From assembly GCF_009017415.1 (NCBI RefSeq), contig NC_092406.1, forward strand, positions 6,076,001 to 6,140,000: a DNA stretch of 64,000 bases, in the 5' to 3' direction. The notes under the pieces are model-generated. The model saw nothing but the letters and a program-made list of their open reading frames with translations, did not search any database and was not told where the DNA came from. A program made the translations under genes and the position numbers. Source of the stretch: Aspergillus flavus (lineage: Eukaryota > Ascomycota > Eurotiomycetes > Eurotiales > Aspergillaceae). How positions within the stretch are numbered: position 1 is the first letter of the stretch; the number at the start of each line of letters is the position of its first letter. Shown here piece after piece: positions 20,008 through 32,113 of this stretch.

Positions 20008-21831
20008 GATGGCGGTGATTAAAAGGTGGAATTGACTGTTAATCTTCAGCTGAGAAGCTCGATAGTGTTGAAAGTAGACGTCTTCAGCCGGAGTAGTTGT
20101 TGTTTTGGTTGCTGATGCAGATGGGAGGAGGTTCAACATCGTCCGTCATCGGCAAGGTACCCGTGCGTCCTGATTGGTCGCTGAGGGGTGTAATTCCCAT
20201 TACTCAGCATTGCGTCATAGCGCGTTTCCAGGCAGCTTTGCCGAGATTCCTGAGGCACCACGTCGATGGAGGTTAAGGCGCATAACTTCAATGTATTTTG
20301 AATGAGATCCGTACAGAACTTGACACCATTCGGCATCATCTCCAGTGAGGTTGTGAGAGACGGATCCAGTACATGCGTAACACAGTATTTTATCTCGATA
20401 CCCAATCCAATGGGAAAGAGAAGGTTCGTATTATCAGCCAGTAGGACACCATATATATACCATGTAGTGTCTATCCTAGTCAAGCGCACATAGTTGCTAC
20501 TCACCCCAATGGGCTACATGAATCCTATAAGGACTGACTCATCAGTCACCGACACGCCAAGTTTGGGAAGACTTCGTATACGGTATCATGCATGTTTCTC
20601 CTTTGTTACCGTAAGACCAGTATGTCAAGCTTGATTGGAGTAGGAACTTTCTTTGTTTAAAGTCACGAACCACCAGTCTTGGGTTACATATTCACTTATA
20701 ACTGGATGGATTATTAGTAGGGGGAGGCTCAATAAAGGTGCTGTGACAAATGTCTGAGGCTTTCAAGGTACTACAGAAGGTCTTGTCTCAATAACGCTGA
20801 GTCAGTGGTGCCAAGAGTAAACAGTACCTCACTTCCAACCTACTGAGTGCTGGACAGAGAGCCTGTTCAACCCCTTTCGGCAGTTTGACGATTTATGAAT
20901 TATGGTTAAAAATCTGACCTCATTCGGGAGATTGCATGCCGCCCCCTGAAGGATGCAGACGGCGATAATTTCTTCAACGCAGACTTTCAAGACAACTATC
21001 TCGTACTTATACCATGCCAAGATGGCTAAGCGCATGCCAGCCTATGAGGACTGCCAAGTTTGCGGCGCTTTAAGCTTGTCTCAGAGTTTTATCCGAAGGG
21101 GAGATTAGCCGACCCACAGTCATTGAACCATGGAGCAAATTTCTCTGTCCGACTGCCGATTCACTGAGCTTCATTTTCCTAGTTTGGAAAGTGTTCCTGA
21201 GTCCTAACATGCCGAAAGGAGACAAGGCTGACTGTCAATCCAATTGTGGCAAGGGTGTCGACACTCATTTTTATGATCGTGGGTTGTCTCCAGAAAAAGC
21301 GGCAAATCGCCAATCGGGATGCTTTTGATCACATCCACCGATCCACCAGGGGACTTTTCACTCCGGATCACTCGGTTAGTACGGAGGACGGCCAACATAT
21401 TTGATCAGGGGGAGGTTACAATTGGAAGGATTAGACCCTGTCTCCTCACCAGATTGCACCTATCTATTAGCTGACCGGTCCGAGCTAGCACGAACTAATC
21501 CAAGACTTTGGCGCCGGTGATCCGGCTTCTGCCTGACTGGCTCGCTGCCTTGCCATGCATTGCTTAGCCTTGGACCACTGATGTTCTATATCGCAGGTGA
21601 CTGGCTGTGCTACTCTAACGGTCAATGTTACATATACGCTATTCACCCTAGGTGGGAGCTATGGAGATTTGTATCTCTCCCAAATACGACCTCTCGGGGT
21701 TTCCGCCCCATCCGGTGTCATAAGTGGAGGCAACAATTTCGACTTATAAGACTTGCCCACCACCCCGCCCTTTTCCACTCCCATCGGAGAATTTGTGGAC
21801 AAAGCCCTGAAGTGTGAGCTTTATTGACTTC
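20008..21831. other. Intergenic between divergent genes; no gene seen
   Basis: About 1.8 kb holding the promoters of the peroxiredoxin gene (minus strand) and the aspartic protease gene (plus strand). A minus-strand frame of 123 codons at 20133-20504 has no recognisable motif. Confidence 0.45.
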
Positions 21832-23417
21832 ATGATGCGGGGCGCATCTCTCCTACCAGTTGCTTTAGCGGCATTGTCGTGTGTGGACGCCCTCTCGCTT
21901 CACAGGCGCGATACCCCGGCCACCGTCGAGCTGCCTATTGAGCGTAGGCAACATGCGGGGGGTCTGCAGAAGAGAGATTCGACGCTGAACTTGCCACTCA
22001 TAAACTACGTATGTTGCCGATGCGGCTCCATGTTGCTAACGACTTGTGAAATATGACTAATGCAGTTGATAGTATGATAGTTTCTACATCCTGAACCTGA
22101 CGCTAGGAACGCCAGCACAGCAATTTGCGGTCGCTTTGGATACTGGCAGCAGTGACCTCTGGGTGAATGTCGCCAACTCGTCCTACTGTTCGTCTCGGAC
22201 TAATCCGTGCAAACCTTTTGGCCTATATGATCCCGACGCATCCTCAACATACAAGAACCTGGGTGTTGAGTTCAATGCAACATACGGCGACGGCACAAAC
22301 GCCTACGGTTACTATGCCACTGATGAACTCGGTCTTGGTGATGTAAATGTTGATGATATGCAATTTGGCGTTGCCGAATCAACTACGATAACACGTGAGT
22401 TCTCTGTTTCTATCTGTGAAATGTACCTCGCTAACTGTGTTTTCACTTTCCTCAGAGGGTATCATCGGTGTAGCTTATGACACTCTCACCAATGAAGCCT
22501 CGCATGAAGGCAAAACATACGCCAACCTTCCCCAAGCCCTAGTTAATAGTGGGGCCATTAAATCGCCCGCCTACAGCCTGTGGCTAAATGATCCCCAGGC
22601 GAGCCGGGGGTCTATTCTCTTCGGCGGTGTCAACAAGGCCAAGTACAAAGGCGAACTTCAGACCATCCCCATCGTGCGCACTCTTCGCGGGTATTCCTAT
22701 CTAGCCGTTACCTTGACCGGCGTTTCCGTGGAACAGGGCAAGGAGTCCGAAGATTACTCCTCACGCCTGCCTATAGTGGTGCTGCTTGATTCGGGCACCT
22801 CCTTAACATATCTGCCTGACTCACTCGTTGATGAGCTCTACAAGAAGTTCAACGCTACCTTCCTTGAGGACGATGGGCTGGCATACGTTGACTGCGAGCT
22901 CATGAAAAAGGATTATACCGTGAATTTCGACTTCTCCGGCGCCACCATCGCCGTCGGAATTAGTGAACTGGTCCTCAAAGCGGTTGCCGAGGACTTCCCT
23001 TTGGGAACCTGCGCCTTCGGTGTTGTCCCCAGTGGAGACAGCCAGGATGCCATGTATATCTTGGGAGACACTTTCCTCCGCAGTGCATACGTCGTGTATG
23101 ACCTCGGTAACAACGAGATCTCCCTTGCCAACACGAACTTCTCTCCCGGAGACGATGACATCTTCGAGATCGGCACCGGTACCAGCGCCGTGCCCGGTGC
23201 CACTCCAGTCGAGTCCCCTGTCACCTCTGCTACCGTCGCATCCGCCACTGACATTGTCCATACCGTCATGGTGGGCGGTACTAAAGCTACTGCCACTGGC
23301 TCGAATTCCGGCGCCGCTGAGACCTCATCCTCGAGCGGGATCGCAGCCTTGCCGACAAGCAACACGAGACATCTTCTCTCTGGCCTCGCGGGTGCTGGTC
23401 TTCTTCTTGCTCTGTAA
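21832..23417 (+). CDS. Secreted, probably GPI-anchored aspartic protease (yapsin/OpsB type)
   Basis: Exons 21832-22008, 22073-22394 and 22456-23417, with introns of 64 and 61 bp, give 486 aa. A signal peptide (MMRGASLLPVALAALSCVDA) is followed by a propeptide with the dibasic sites ERR and KR. The pepsin fold begins at YILNLTLGTPAQ. The two active-site motifs are LDTGSSDLWV and LLDSGTSLTYLP, with the flap Tyr region in YGDGTNAYGYY. The C-terminus is a Ser/Thr/Ala-rich spacer ending in a hydrophobic tail (HLLSGLAGAGLLLAL), a typical GPI-anchor signal. Such proteases sit at the plasma membrane or cell wall and process secreted or wall proteins. The first 3' splice site used is the second of two nearby AGs; the nearer one leads to stops. 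Confidence 0.92.
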
Positions 23418-26303
23418 TGATTGTTTTGTTGGAGAATACGTACCGGATTGTTACCAATGTTATGGATTGCATGATTAATCGCCGTGGAAGTTCAACATAT
23501 TGCAGTATATAATGTTAACCCGAACATCTCTGTACATACCTATACCGAATTCATAAATCAAATGACGATACAAGCTCACTAGTCACATATGACTCATAAC
23601 CGAAGTCTGAATATCCACACGCGCCCCATAAACAGTCACTCAGGGATTCCTATCCTGAGCCCCACCACGAAAGGCACCCCAATCGACTAGATATAACCCC
23701 AGCCTCATATCCAAACCTACTTGAATCATAGACACCCAACAAACCTCCATCACCATACATACCCCTTGACCCCAATCCACGCCGACAGCACCAAAAAAGA
23801 GAAAATAAAAAAGAAAGCAATATCACCACGTGGAATATTCCTCCCCAGCTTAGAACCCCTTATCAGACCCTTTCATCAAATGCAACGCACATAGTCGCCC
23901 CCACCACCTCAGGAACTCACAGTCTTCGCCGCTTACTTTACTCCTTTAAGGAAAACCTCATTCGCCTACTGGTTGGGGGAGGGAAGACTGTTAAGGTGAG
24001 AAGTGTAGAGATCTTCAGGGATCGGGTTATCTGAATGGGGATTACGGGAGGATTTTTTTTTTTTCTCTTTTTCTAAGATGGATAGGAGTATCAGACGTGT
24101 TGTAGGGCTTTCGGATACGTAGTATGGGTACGGAGAGGTGAAGCGGTTGATGACTAGGGCTAATGTATTCCGAATGGAATGGGTGATAGAGATCCGGATA
24201 GATCAGTGGTCAGAAACAATCATGGAGAGATTTAACCATTTACACCCTTTGTGAACAATGGCTTGCATAATTGTCTGACGAATCCTATGCATATTTGAAC
24301 ATAAATGAATCTTCTTTCGTAATATCGGGGCTGTACTTTGCGTTTCGAAGGTCAGCTTGGTGTTGTAGTTGTTCCGTTTATTCCAGCGTTGTGATAGATA
24401 CAATCGCACTTTATTCGATTTTTAAATTTCGTCTTACACTCTACAATCCTTAGCGCGACGCTTGGTCAATAAAGTACGCTAAGATTTTATCTATGTAATT
24501 GTCTCTATATCGTGTAGGCTCGCAATCGAAATGAGGTATCAACATCAACATCGACAGGTAGAATGCCAGTAGTAACACCACGATGACGAGTCACACTTCA
24601 CAAAAGAATTGACAACCCTATGCACACTGCAGAGTATCTTGGTCAGAATATGAACAGATCTGAGGTGAGATAAAATTAAGGATGACTGCAGTTAACATAA
24701 GATCGCAAATTAGAGGTATGATAGGCAAGTGACAGCCACGGATCCATGGATGCCTCCGGTCTTTCCATGGAAAACCATCGAATATCGCCCCCAGGCATCT
24801 GAGAATGTTTTCCAAATGCTCAAGTAGAATTGCAGTCAAGGTGTGGTGAACAGCGTCTCATAAGCCCTAGGATAGAACTGAGGGTGGTCTGGACTCGGCG
24901 TCGTGACATATGACTGCCCCAGCCCTATCATCGGAGACCAAAGTAGAGGGGCGAAAAAAGAAGAAAAATTCTTTCCAAAGAAATGGAAAGGTTTTCGGGT
25001 GGGTAAAGTACAGTACATGTAAAGTTGAACGGTAAAGAATAAAGGTTTGAATGTACGGAAATACCCCCCTTTTTTAGCTGTAACGCGCGACAGTTGTGGT
25101 CCTGCATAGTTTGATGTTTTGTAAACAATACTGTACCAATGAGTAGACCAACAATATGACAAGTCCTGTACTACAAGAATGTACACGATTTGATGAAGAA
25201 AGAAGAGTGCACTCAGTTCGTAATCTAACCTCTCCGTATTGTTAACGGCTCGTACCCGACTACTAGTGTGCAGTTCATTGATTGGTCGCTAAGGACTTCG
25301 AGTCGAGTATACGTATGCCGGACCCACTGTTTATTAGCCGCCGATTTTTCGGCTTATCTTCTTTCTTTTAGTCGAGTTCTGGCTTAACATAAGTGAATTC
25401 TCAACTTCTTGATCGCGTCTTATAGAAATTCCTGTGTGAATCGATAACTGAATCAGTATGCGCCACACGTGCTGCCGATCGATCGTGATCTCCAACTGTC
25501 ATAGTAGCAAAGAAGGGAGAAGAACCACATCTCAACTCCTAATTCGCAGCCGCGAATAACTACCGTGGCACAGGAATCTGTCTGCCTGGGCCGTGACAAG
25601 CTTTTGCTAATGCGTCGAATAGTCTAGACCTCTGATTTGGTCGCCCCCACCATGAACTATGCTAGCAGCAGAGCCACAGTGTTGCGCCAGAAAATGCCAC
25701 AACCAATCCCGACATGACTCGATGCTACAGTCCACTGGGGCATTGGCGACGAAGGTTTCTGATTCGCGGGACACATGGCGAAAGCATGGACAACGACATA
25801 CGTCGACTGGTCGAAGAAGGTGACGACGCAAGGGGTGCCGTTGCGTAGGGACGAATGGCATGTTCGTGCCTGAATGTAAGATTGTGGAGAACATCAACAA
25901 CCAACACGCGCTAGATGCCACTGGAAGCCACAATGCGTGTGTCTGCCAGAGGTGCTCGCCCATTTTTATTCTTAGATGGACTTGGGACCGTTTCAGATGG
26001 TTCGTTTGGCTGTCCGACTTGGGGCTATCCATTCGACACTACGACTAGTCGTCCCGACGGTGTGATTCGAAACGCAGCGACAAATCTTGGCCCTCATCTC
26101 ATCATGGATATTGGGTCTAGTTGCTGACGATTGATTTCACGGACTCCACTTAGTACGGAAAACTGGGGGAGTTGTCCGTCGACCGGCGGCGTTATATACG
26201 CCGTGCAACGCGCTCGCCCCTAGACTCTTGAACGTTTAGCTTGGATACTTTTCGCTCCTTTTTAGCTGGACTACTCACGCTCCTTATTTCGTTAACATCC
26301 ACC
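23418..26303. other. Intergenic, 2.9 kb; no gene seen
   Basis: Low-complexity pieces (a run of T at about 24053-24064, A-rich tracts near 23800) but no coding or RNA gene recognised. Open frames at 24836-25186 and 25607-26032 on the minus strand have no motif and poor composition. The end carries the promoter of the Asp f 4-like gene, with TATATA at about 26193-26198. Confidence 0.45.
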
Positions 26304-27401
26304 ATGCAGTGGAAGTCATTCCTTTTGTTCGTTGCCATCGCCGACTTAGGCCTGGCTCGCCTCCATGGCCACCAGCGTCGGCACAAGCATAATCCCGCTC
26401 ATCCGGATCTGCAAGGCCCTGAGGCGGATCTGAAAGCCAGAGATTTGGAAGTTAAGACCGTCGTCGACCTGGAAGTCGTCACCGTCACTACGACTATTAC
26501 CGGCCAGCCCGTGGCCGAAGCCCCTGCTCCGTCCTCCAGCAGCAGCAGCAGCACCACCACCACCACCACCGTCGCGGCAGCACCAGCCGAAATCACCCCC
26601 GCCGAGACCCACGAAGATGTAATTAGCATTGATCTCGGTGCCAGCATTGGAGTCTCCGTCGCCGCACCTTCTCTTACCCCCAGTGCCGAGAGCACCGCAC
26701 CAACCAGCACCCCAGCGGCTAGCACCACCGTCTCAGGAGGATCCACCAGCTGGACATCCACTCCCTCCAGTGGAGAGTTCTCCACTAGTGGATTCGGAAC
26801 GCGCACCAACTCCAGTGGCAGCGGTATTGAATACAGCGGTAACGTTGGTAGCCCCTGGGGAAGCAACATCATCGAAGTCAGCGCCAGTACCGCATACCAA
26901 TACAGATATGTCGTCCAGTTTACCGGCAGCAACACCGAGGACTGGACCATCGTTTTCTGGAACAAGATCGGCCCCGATGGCAAGATGGACGGTTGGTACG
27001 GTCATTCGGCTCTGAACTTGACCTTGGGCGCCGGCGAAACGAAGTATGTCGCCTTCGATGAAGACTCGCAGGGAGGTTGGGGTGCGGCGAAAGGGTCTTC
27101 TCTCCCTACGGATGATTACGGCGGATACTCGTGCACCTGGGGAGAGTTCGACTTCGGAAGCACAATCAACGATGGTTGGTCCGGATGGGATGTCTCGGCT
27201 ATTCAGGCGCAGGCGGCTGGACAGACCGTTCAGGGCATGAAGATCTGTAACCACAACGGGGAGACCTGCTCAACGATCACCTCTGGCGCGTCGACGGTGA
27301 CCAACGCGTATACCCAGTCGGAGGCCTCGGTGGACGGCATTGGCGGTTCGCTTAACACGGATTCGGTGCGCTTAGTAGCTATTATAGATTATAGCGAATG
27401 A
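26304..27401 (+). CDS. Asp f 4-like secreted protein
   Basis: Single exon, 365 aa from the ATG at 26304; the upstream open frame has no earlier ATG. A signal peptide (MQWKSFLLFVAIADLGLA) and a His/Arg-rich stretch precede a Ser/Thr/Ala/Pro-rich region with Ser and Thr runs encoded by AGC and ACC repeats, probably O-glycosylated. The C-terminal half is the conserved Asp f 4 domain: GNVGSPWGSNIIEV, YVVQFTGSNTEDWTIVFWNK, GPDGKMDGWYGHSAL, DSQGGWGAAKG, GYSCTWGEFDFG and WSGWDVSAIQAQAA. Family members are secreted or wall-associated proteins of unknown biochemical role; the A. fumigatus member is a major allergen. Confidence 0.92.
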   Translation: MQWKSFLLFVAIADLGLARLHGHQRRHKHNPAHPDLQGPEADLKARDLEVKTVVDLEVVTVTTTITGQPVAEAPAPSSSSSSSTTTTTTVAAAPAEITPAETHEDVISIDLGASIGVSVAAPSLTPSAESTAPTSTPAASTTVSGGSTSWTSTPSSGEFSTSGFGTRTNSSGSGIEYSGNVGSPWGSNIIEVSASTAYQYRYVVQFTGSNTEDWTIVFWNKIGPDGKMDGWYGHSALNLTLGAGETKYVAFDEDSQGGWGAAKGSSLPTDDYGGYSCTWGEFDFGSTINDGWSGWDVSAIQAQAAGQTVQGMKICNHNGETCSTITSGASTVTNAYTQSEASVDGIGGSLNTDSVRLVAIIDYSE

Positions 27402-28402
27402 TTTGTAAATACGCATAAACATGTATATATATATAGCTTGTCAATCGGAGGAGTGTATATATATGGATGGATAGATGTTACATCTGATCTCATTCGTTCG
27501 CGAATTTTATCCGGGTTTTTCCAGATCCCAAGTCTTTTTATCCCGTTTCTTGGCGCGTCGAACACATGATCTGTTTGAGAGGTCTTTGTATACTGGGATT
27601 TAAGAACCCTGTAGATGGGTGCTATCATCCAGGGTATATTTTAAGACAAGGTTAAGTTTGTTCTCCACAAATATTTTTGGTTGTGGGGATATGCTAAGCG
27701 TCAGTGGTTGCTCGGATATATATATATCCTGACATGTACGGAGTACTGGGCGGTCACTCATTCTGCCCCTTCTCTCCATCTCTTTCCATTCTATCCTACT
27801 CTGTACTCCGTACTCCGTACTTCATGTCATATCCGTCTTCTTTTTTAAATATGATGAAACGAAGGTTTACTCTGCTTTATTATCATACCTACTCCTGCTG
27901 AGGATTACATGATCAGCGGAATTGAAATAGTAAGTGCCGACCATATGCCGGCGAGAACAACGCTAAAGATTTTAGATAACGGTTGATGTGCGAGTGTCTC
28001 CAGACGGAACCTCCCGCATTTCCGCAGAAAAGGCTGGTCCGTTCTATAAACGGCATCATGAATGCACATCAAATTTCTGACGAGCTCGAGAGGCTGAAGA
28101 GAGAAAGGATTGACATGGTCGTGTAATCCTTGCTGCCAAATGGCCCCCAACGGCCCACAAACACGGGAAATGCCTAAACGAAAGGACCAATGCGGTCGCA
28201 CGTCGTTGGTCACTTGGAGTGCACGGCTCGCATTGATGGGCAAGAATGTCCGTAGCCTTGCAAAACTCAGCCTCGCGATTTTTATTTTAACCTCAAGCCC
28301 CGCCCTCTTCGTCTTGTCGCTGTGCCTCTGAGGCTCTGACGACTAGTACATAAATACTCGTGCGAATGCATGTCTTCCGAGGACTGAACCGTCGCGGACG
28401 CA
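27402..28402. other. Intergenic; contains a short inverted GTACGGAGTAC pair
   Basis: No gene seen. GTACGGAGTAC near 27736 and its inverse complement GTACTCCGTAC near 27803 (the latter followed by a second overlapping copy) could pair into a hairpin with a loop of about 55 bp. Otherwise AT-rich. Confidence 0.4.
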
Positions 28403-31400
28403 ATGCTGGAATTTAAAAATTCCATAGGCGAGAGGCTCGCCAGGCGGTTGAATCCAAGCTCAAAAAATCATACGTTGGTTCAAGTGCAGTCCGAGGAACA
28501 CAGGAATACAGACTCTGAACGAGAAAATGAAATTCTAACGGCCAATCAGCATGGGAAAGATTACAACGGTGGCAGCTCATCCCAGCTGTGGACCCCAACA
28601 GTCCTCCGCCCGTGGGTCTTCGTTGCATTTGCGACGCTCTTTATTGCCATCCTGATAGTGGTTCAAGTGCTTTATAGCGTGTCAATCAAAAACAATGGCA
28701 TAAGTGCGAGTGATGCAAAGTTCCGTTATCTATGGACGTACGGTCCAACTGCTGGTAGGCTATTGTTCTTACGAATGCGAGGGGAACAATGCTGACATTT
28801 GCAAGTACTGATTATCGTGGCCGGAGTCTGGGGGCAAGTGGAATACCGCACGAAGCAACTCATGCCATGGAAACTCATGGGCCAAACCCCAAGACCGGCA
28901 TCACAGAGTTTGCTACTCGATTATGTTTCGGACTGGAACGTAGTCACTTTGTTCAGGGCCTTGAAACACTGTCACTGGGTCGTTGCCATCGCAGTCCTCG
29001 GAACCTTGCTTTTGAAACTACTGACGGTCGCTTCGACAGGCCTGTTCATGCTTCAAAATGTCCATGTCAGCAATGTCCCCACCACATTAACAGCGGAAGC
29101 GACATTTAGCGGCACGGGCTATAACAGTGCGAACATTGACAGCAATGCTGCGCTGATTGTTGTCGGCAATAAATTTCTCGATCTTCCCTATCCCGCTGGA
29201 ACCACGGACAAATATGCGTTCAGCCCTTTCCACGGATCCGATACGCCATCAGGTAGGTCAAGACATCTTGCCTAGGATGGTCGCAGATCTAATTTCAATT
29301 TAGATTCGAACACGATTCTCTCAGGCACCGTGGATACGTTCTCCACCGATCTAAGCTGTGAAGTAGCAACCGTCAAAAACTGGACTCAGGGATGCGAAAC
29401 CCAGCATTGTGAACAAACACAGTTCAACCTGACTTTAAGCACCCCGGAATGCTCACGGTACCAGTTCAACGCATTCAGAAGAAGCACTTCTGCTGTGGGT
29501 GGATGGCATGCGAACGTCTTCTCGGAGAGGTGTGCCAGTTCCAATGATGACACGAACACCGACCGAGTGATTTTCGCTGCTGCCCACTGGCTGAATGACA
29601 GTGCACAGGTCCAGTCCCTTGTTTGTGAGCCTACGTACACGATATCACCAACCTTGGTTTCGTTGTTTAAAAGCAACCAAAGTGTCGCAGAAATCAACTC
29701 CACTGACAAGGTGGATACGTCTAACTACACAATTCCGGGTGTAACAGCGGTCGATATCGTCTCTGGGTTACTTTCTACACTAACAATTGCAGATAGCTCT
29801 GTGGGCACACTTATCCAACTAAATCATGGCCTCTCTGCCAACTTAGCCGACCCGAATAATAGCTATCTCGATTCCTTTTATCGGATTGCCACTGTTTCAT
29901 CCGCGGACAATTTAGAGCCCTTATTGGATGCGGCGAACTTGGAGGCTATTTCTCGTCCGGTTTACAATGCAATTACTGCACAGGTAGCAAGGCAGTACCT
30001 CATGACCTCTGCGAACAAGCCATTCAATGGCGTATACTCGGCATCCACAGAAAAGCTACTTGTGAGAGAATTGTCAGTTCGACTCATGGAAGCCGCGGTG
30101 GCGCTTTTGGTTTTGGTGGCAGGGGCGATGTGCGTGTGGAGACCGGCCAAATGCACCCCTCGAGACCCTGGCACGATCTCTGGCATGGCAACGATATTGG
30201 CACGAAGCCCCGACTTATCTAATCGCCTTGCCGGCATCAAGAATAGAAAGGATCTGAAATCATCTCTGGCTGGCGGCCTATTCGCCTCAGAGATCGCCAG
30301 TATTGACGGACAACGAAGTTTCAGTATCATCACGAAGCATGATGCCAAAGAGGACTTGCGGGTTGCCGAAGCGTCCAGCCAGATATCCTGGTGGAAACCT
30401 CTCGCAATGTCGCTGGGTTGGCGAATTCTTACTTTAGCTGTCCCTCTTCTTGTCATTGTGGGCCTTGAGACCACCTACCAGATCTCTCAGAAACGAAATG
30501 GCTTGGCTGATATCACATCCGATGGTTATATTCGCTACACCTGGGTATATATCCCTGCGTTTATCATGCTCTTGATACAGGCTCTTTTCGAATGCAGCCA
30601 CTTCTCTACTCAGGTCATTCAGCCATACCTGGAGTTGAGACGAGGAGGATTGACCGCACAGGAAAGCTTGATGGACAATTACCTGTCGAAACTCACCATG
30701 CATGCTCTTTGGAGCGCACTCATCAAAAGAAAGTATGCAATTTTTACTACTGCATTGACTATGATCCTGGCACCTTGTTTGACAATCGCCGCGAGCGGGT
30801 TGTATTCTACCGAAGCTGCTAGCTATGTGCGAGCAGTGTCTATCTTGAGAAACGACTCGTTCAACTCGACCGTGGAGCCTCAAGCTTACCACTCGGGACA
30901 GAAAGGGATAGGCCTTACCGGTGCTCTTGTCGTGGGGACCAATCTTTCATATCCAGATTGGACGTATGATGAGGTAGTACTTCCGGCTCTGAAGGAAGGC
31001 ACGCTCATGGATGTGAAAGAAAACACTACGTATAAGCCCACAAACCAGAGCTCTACGGCTGACAGCATCTTTGAACTGACCTATCCTGGTCTTCGTGCTG
31101 GCCTCAATTGTACAGTCCTTGAGGCGAGTCAGATTTTAGAAACCACTGTATACAAGGGCTTTGGTTCCTCCATGTCAGTGTCTTTGTCTCTCGGAGGTGA
31201 CTGTGATACTAGTAGCCGGAAAGTCGACAACAAGACTATTAAGTGGTACAGCATGACTCTACCACTGAATGGGACGACCTACAACGGCACTGCCTTTGGC
31301 ACGTTTCAGGTTACTGATATAATAAATGAAATGCCGGAGTGCCCAAAGATGGTGGGGGTATATGGGGTCGTGAGCAACCCCAATTCGACCGACACCGACG

Positions 31401-32113
31401 GCATTCGTGGGTTTACATGTTTCCCGTACGTTGATGAAATCGATGTAGATACAACATTCACTGTTCCGGGATTCAAGATCCAGTCTGCCAAGCCAGACGA
31501 ATCCTCAAGTCGGCGGTTCGCAGACAGCCTTGCCTCACAGCTAGATTTTGATTCGTTCTTACCTACGAGCAATACCGTCACTGCGTACGATGGATTCGAC
31601 AACGTCTTTATCGCGATGATGCAAGACCAGGAGACATTGACAGTTACGGATCTCGAACAGGCGGATCGGGTACCCGTGGTGATCAATGCCACACAGCATC
31701 TTTATCGCGTACTTATGGCTCAGAGCATGAACGGAAACTCTCGACTGCCACTAGAACAGGAGACAAAATACCAGGGGACGGTTGTCGATCCTACGCGTGT
31801 CCGTCTCAAGCAGAGTGCTGTTTCTACCCGGATCCTGGAAGGGTTTCTGGCCGCTATGGCTCTTTGTATTATGGTGGCGTTCTACTTGGGGCGTCGAACG
31901 GAGGTGATTCCGGTGAACCCATGTAGCATCGCTGGGGCTGCGACGTTGTTGGCTGGCTCTGAAATGCTGAAGCCGGACATGATCCCGCCTGGATCAGAAT
32001 GGTGCGACGATACCGAGTTGGTGAAACGGGGCGTTTTCAATGGAGTAGTGTTTGGTCTGGGATGGTGGGAAGGGAAGCGGTTTGCGATTGACATTGGGCG
32101 GCCGGAGGAATAG
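28403..32113 (+). CDS. Large polytopic membrane protein, DUF3433-like (1202 aa)
   Basis: Exons 28403-28754, 28806-29252 and 29304-32113, with two 51-bp GT-AG introns, give 1202 aa in consistent phase. The protein is internally duplicated in layout. Each half has membrane helices near a W..P.LRPW/W.LA..WRIL type segment (WVFVAFATLFIAILIVVQVL near residue 70; WRILTLAVPLLVIVGLETTY in the middle), a long N-glycosylation-rich extracytoplasmic loop, and a terminal helix before a short cytoplasmic part with P.SIAG.A.LLA (CTPRDPGTISGMATILA and NPCSIAGAATLLAGSE). These are the marks of fungal DUF3433 proteins, which have no proven function. Many Asn-X-Ser/Thr sites in the loops indicate passage through the secretory pathway. 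Confidence 0.8.

Noticed and set aside
20133..20504. Minus-strand open frame of 123 codons upstream of the peroxiredoxin gene
   Set aside because: No motif, no coding-like composition, and it lies in the divergent promoter region.
22821..23365. Two antisense frames of about 150 codons in the aspartic protease gene
   Set aside because: Shadows of the conserved protease frame.
24836..25186. Minus-strand frame of 116 codons with a TTP..P-rich end
   Set aside because: AT-driven composition rich in Tyr and Phe, no homology recognised, no splice-joined continuation.
25607..26032. Minus-strand frame of 141 codons
   Set aside because: His/Cys/Trp-rich random composition with no recognised motif; treated as chance.
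26399..26983. 194-codon antisense frame in the Asp f 4-like gene
   Set aside because: Antisense shadow of a Ser/Thr/Ala-rich coding region; the sense protein is clearly conserved.
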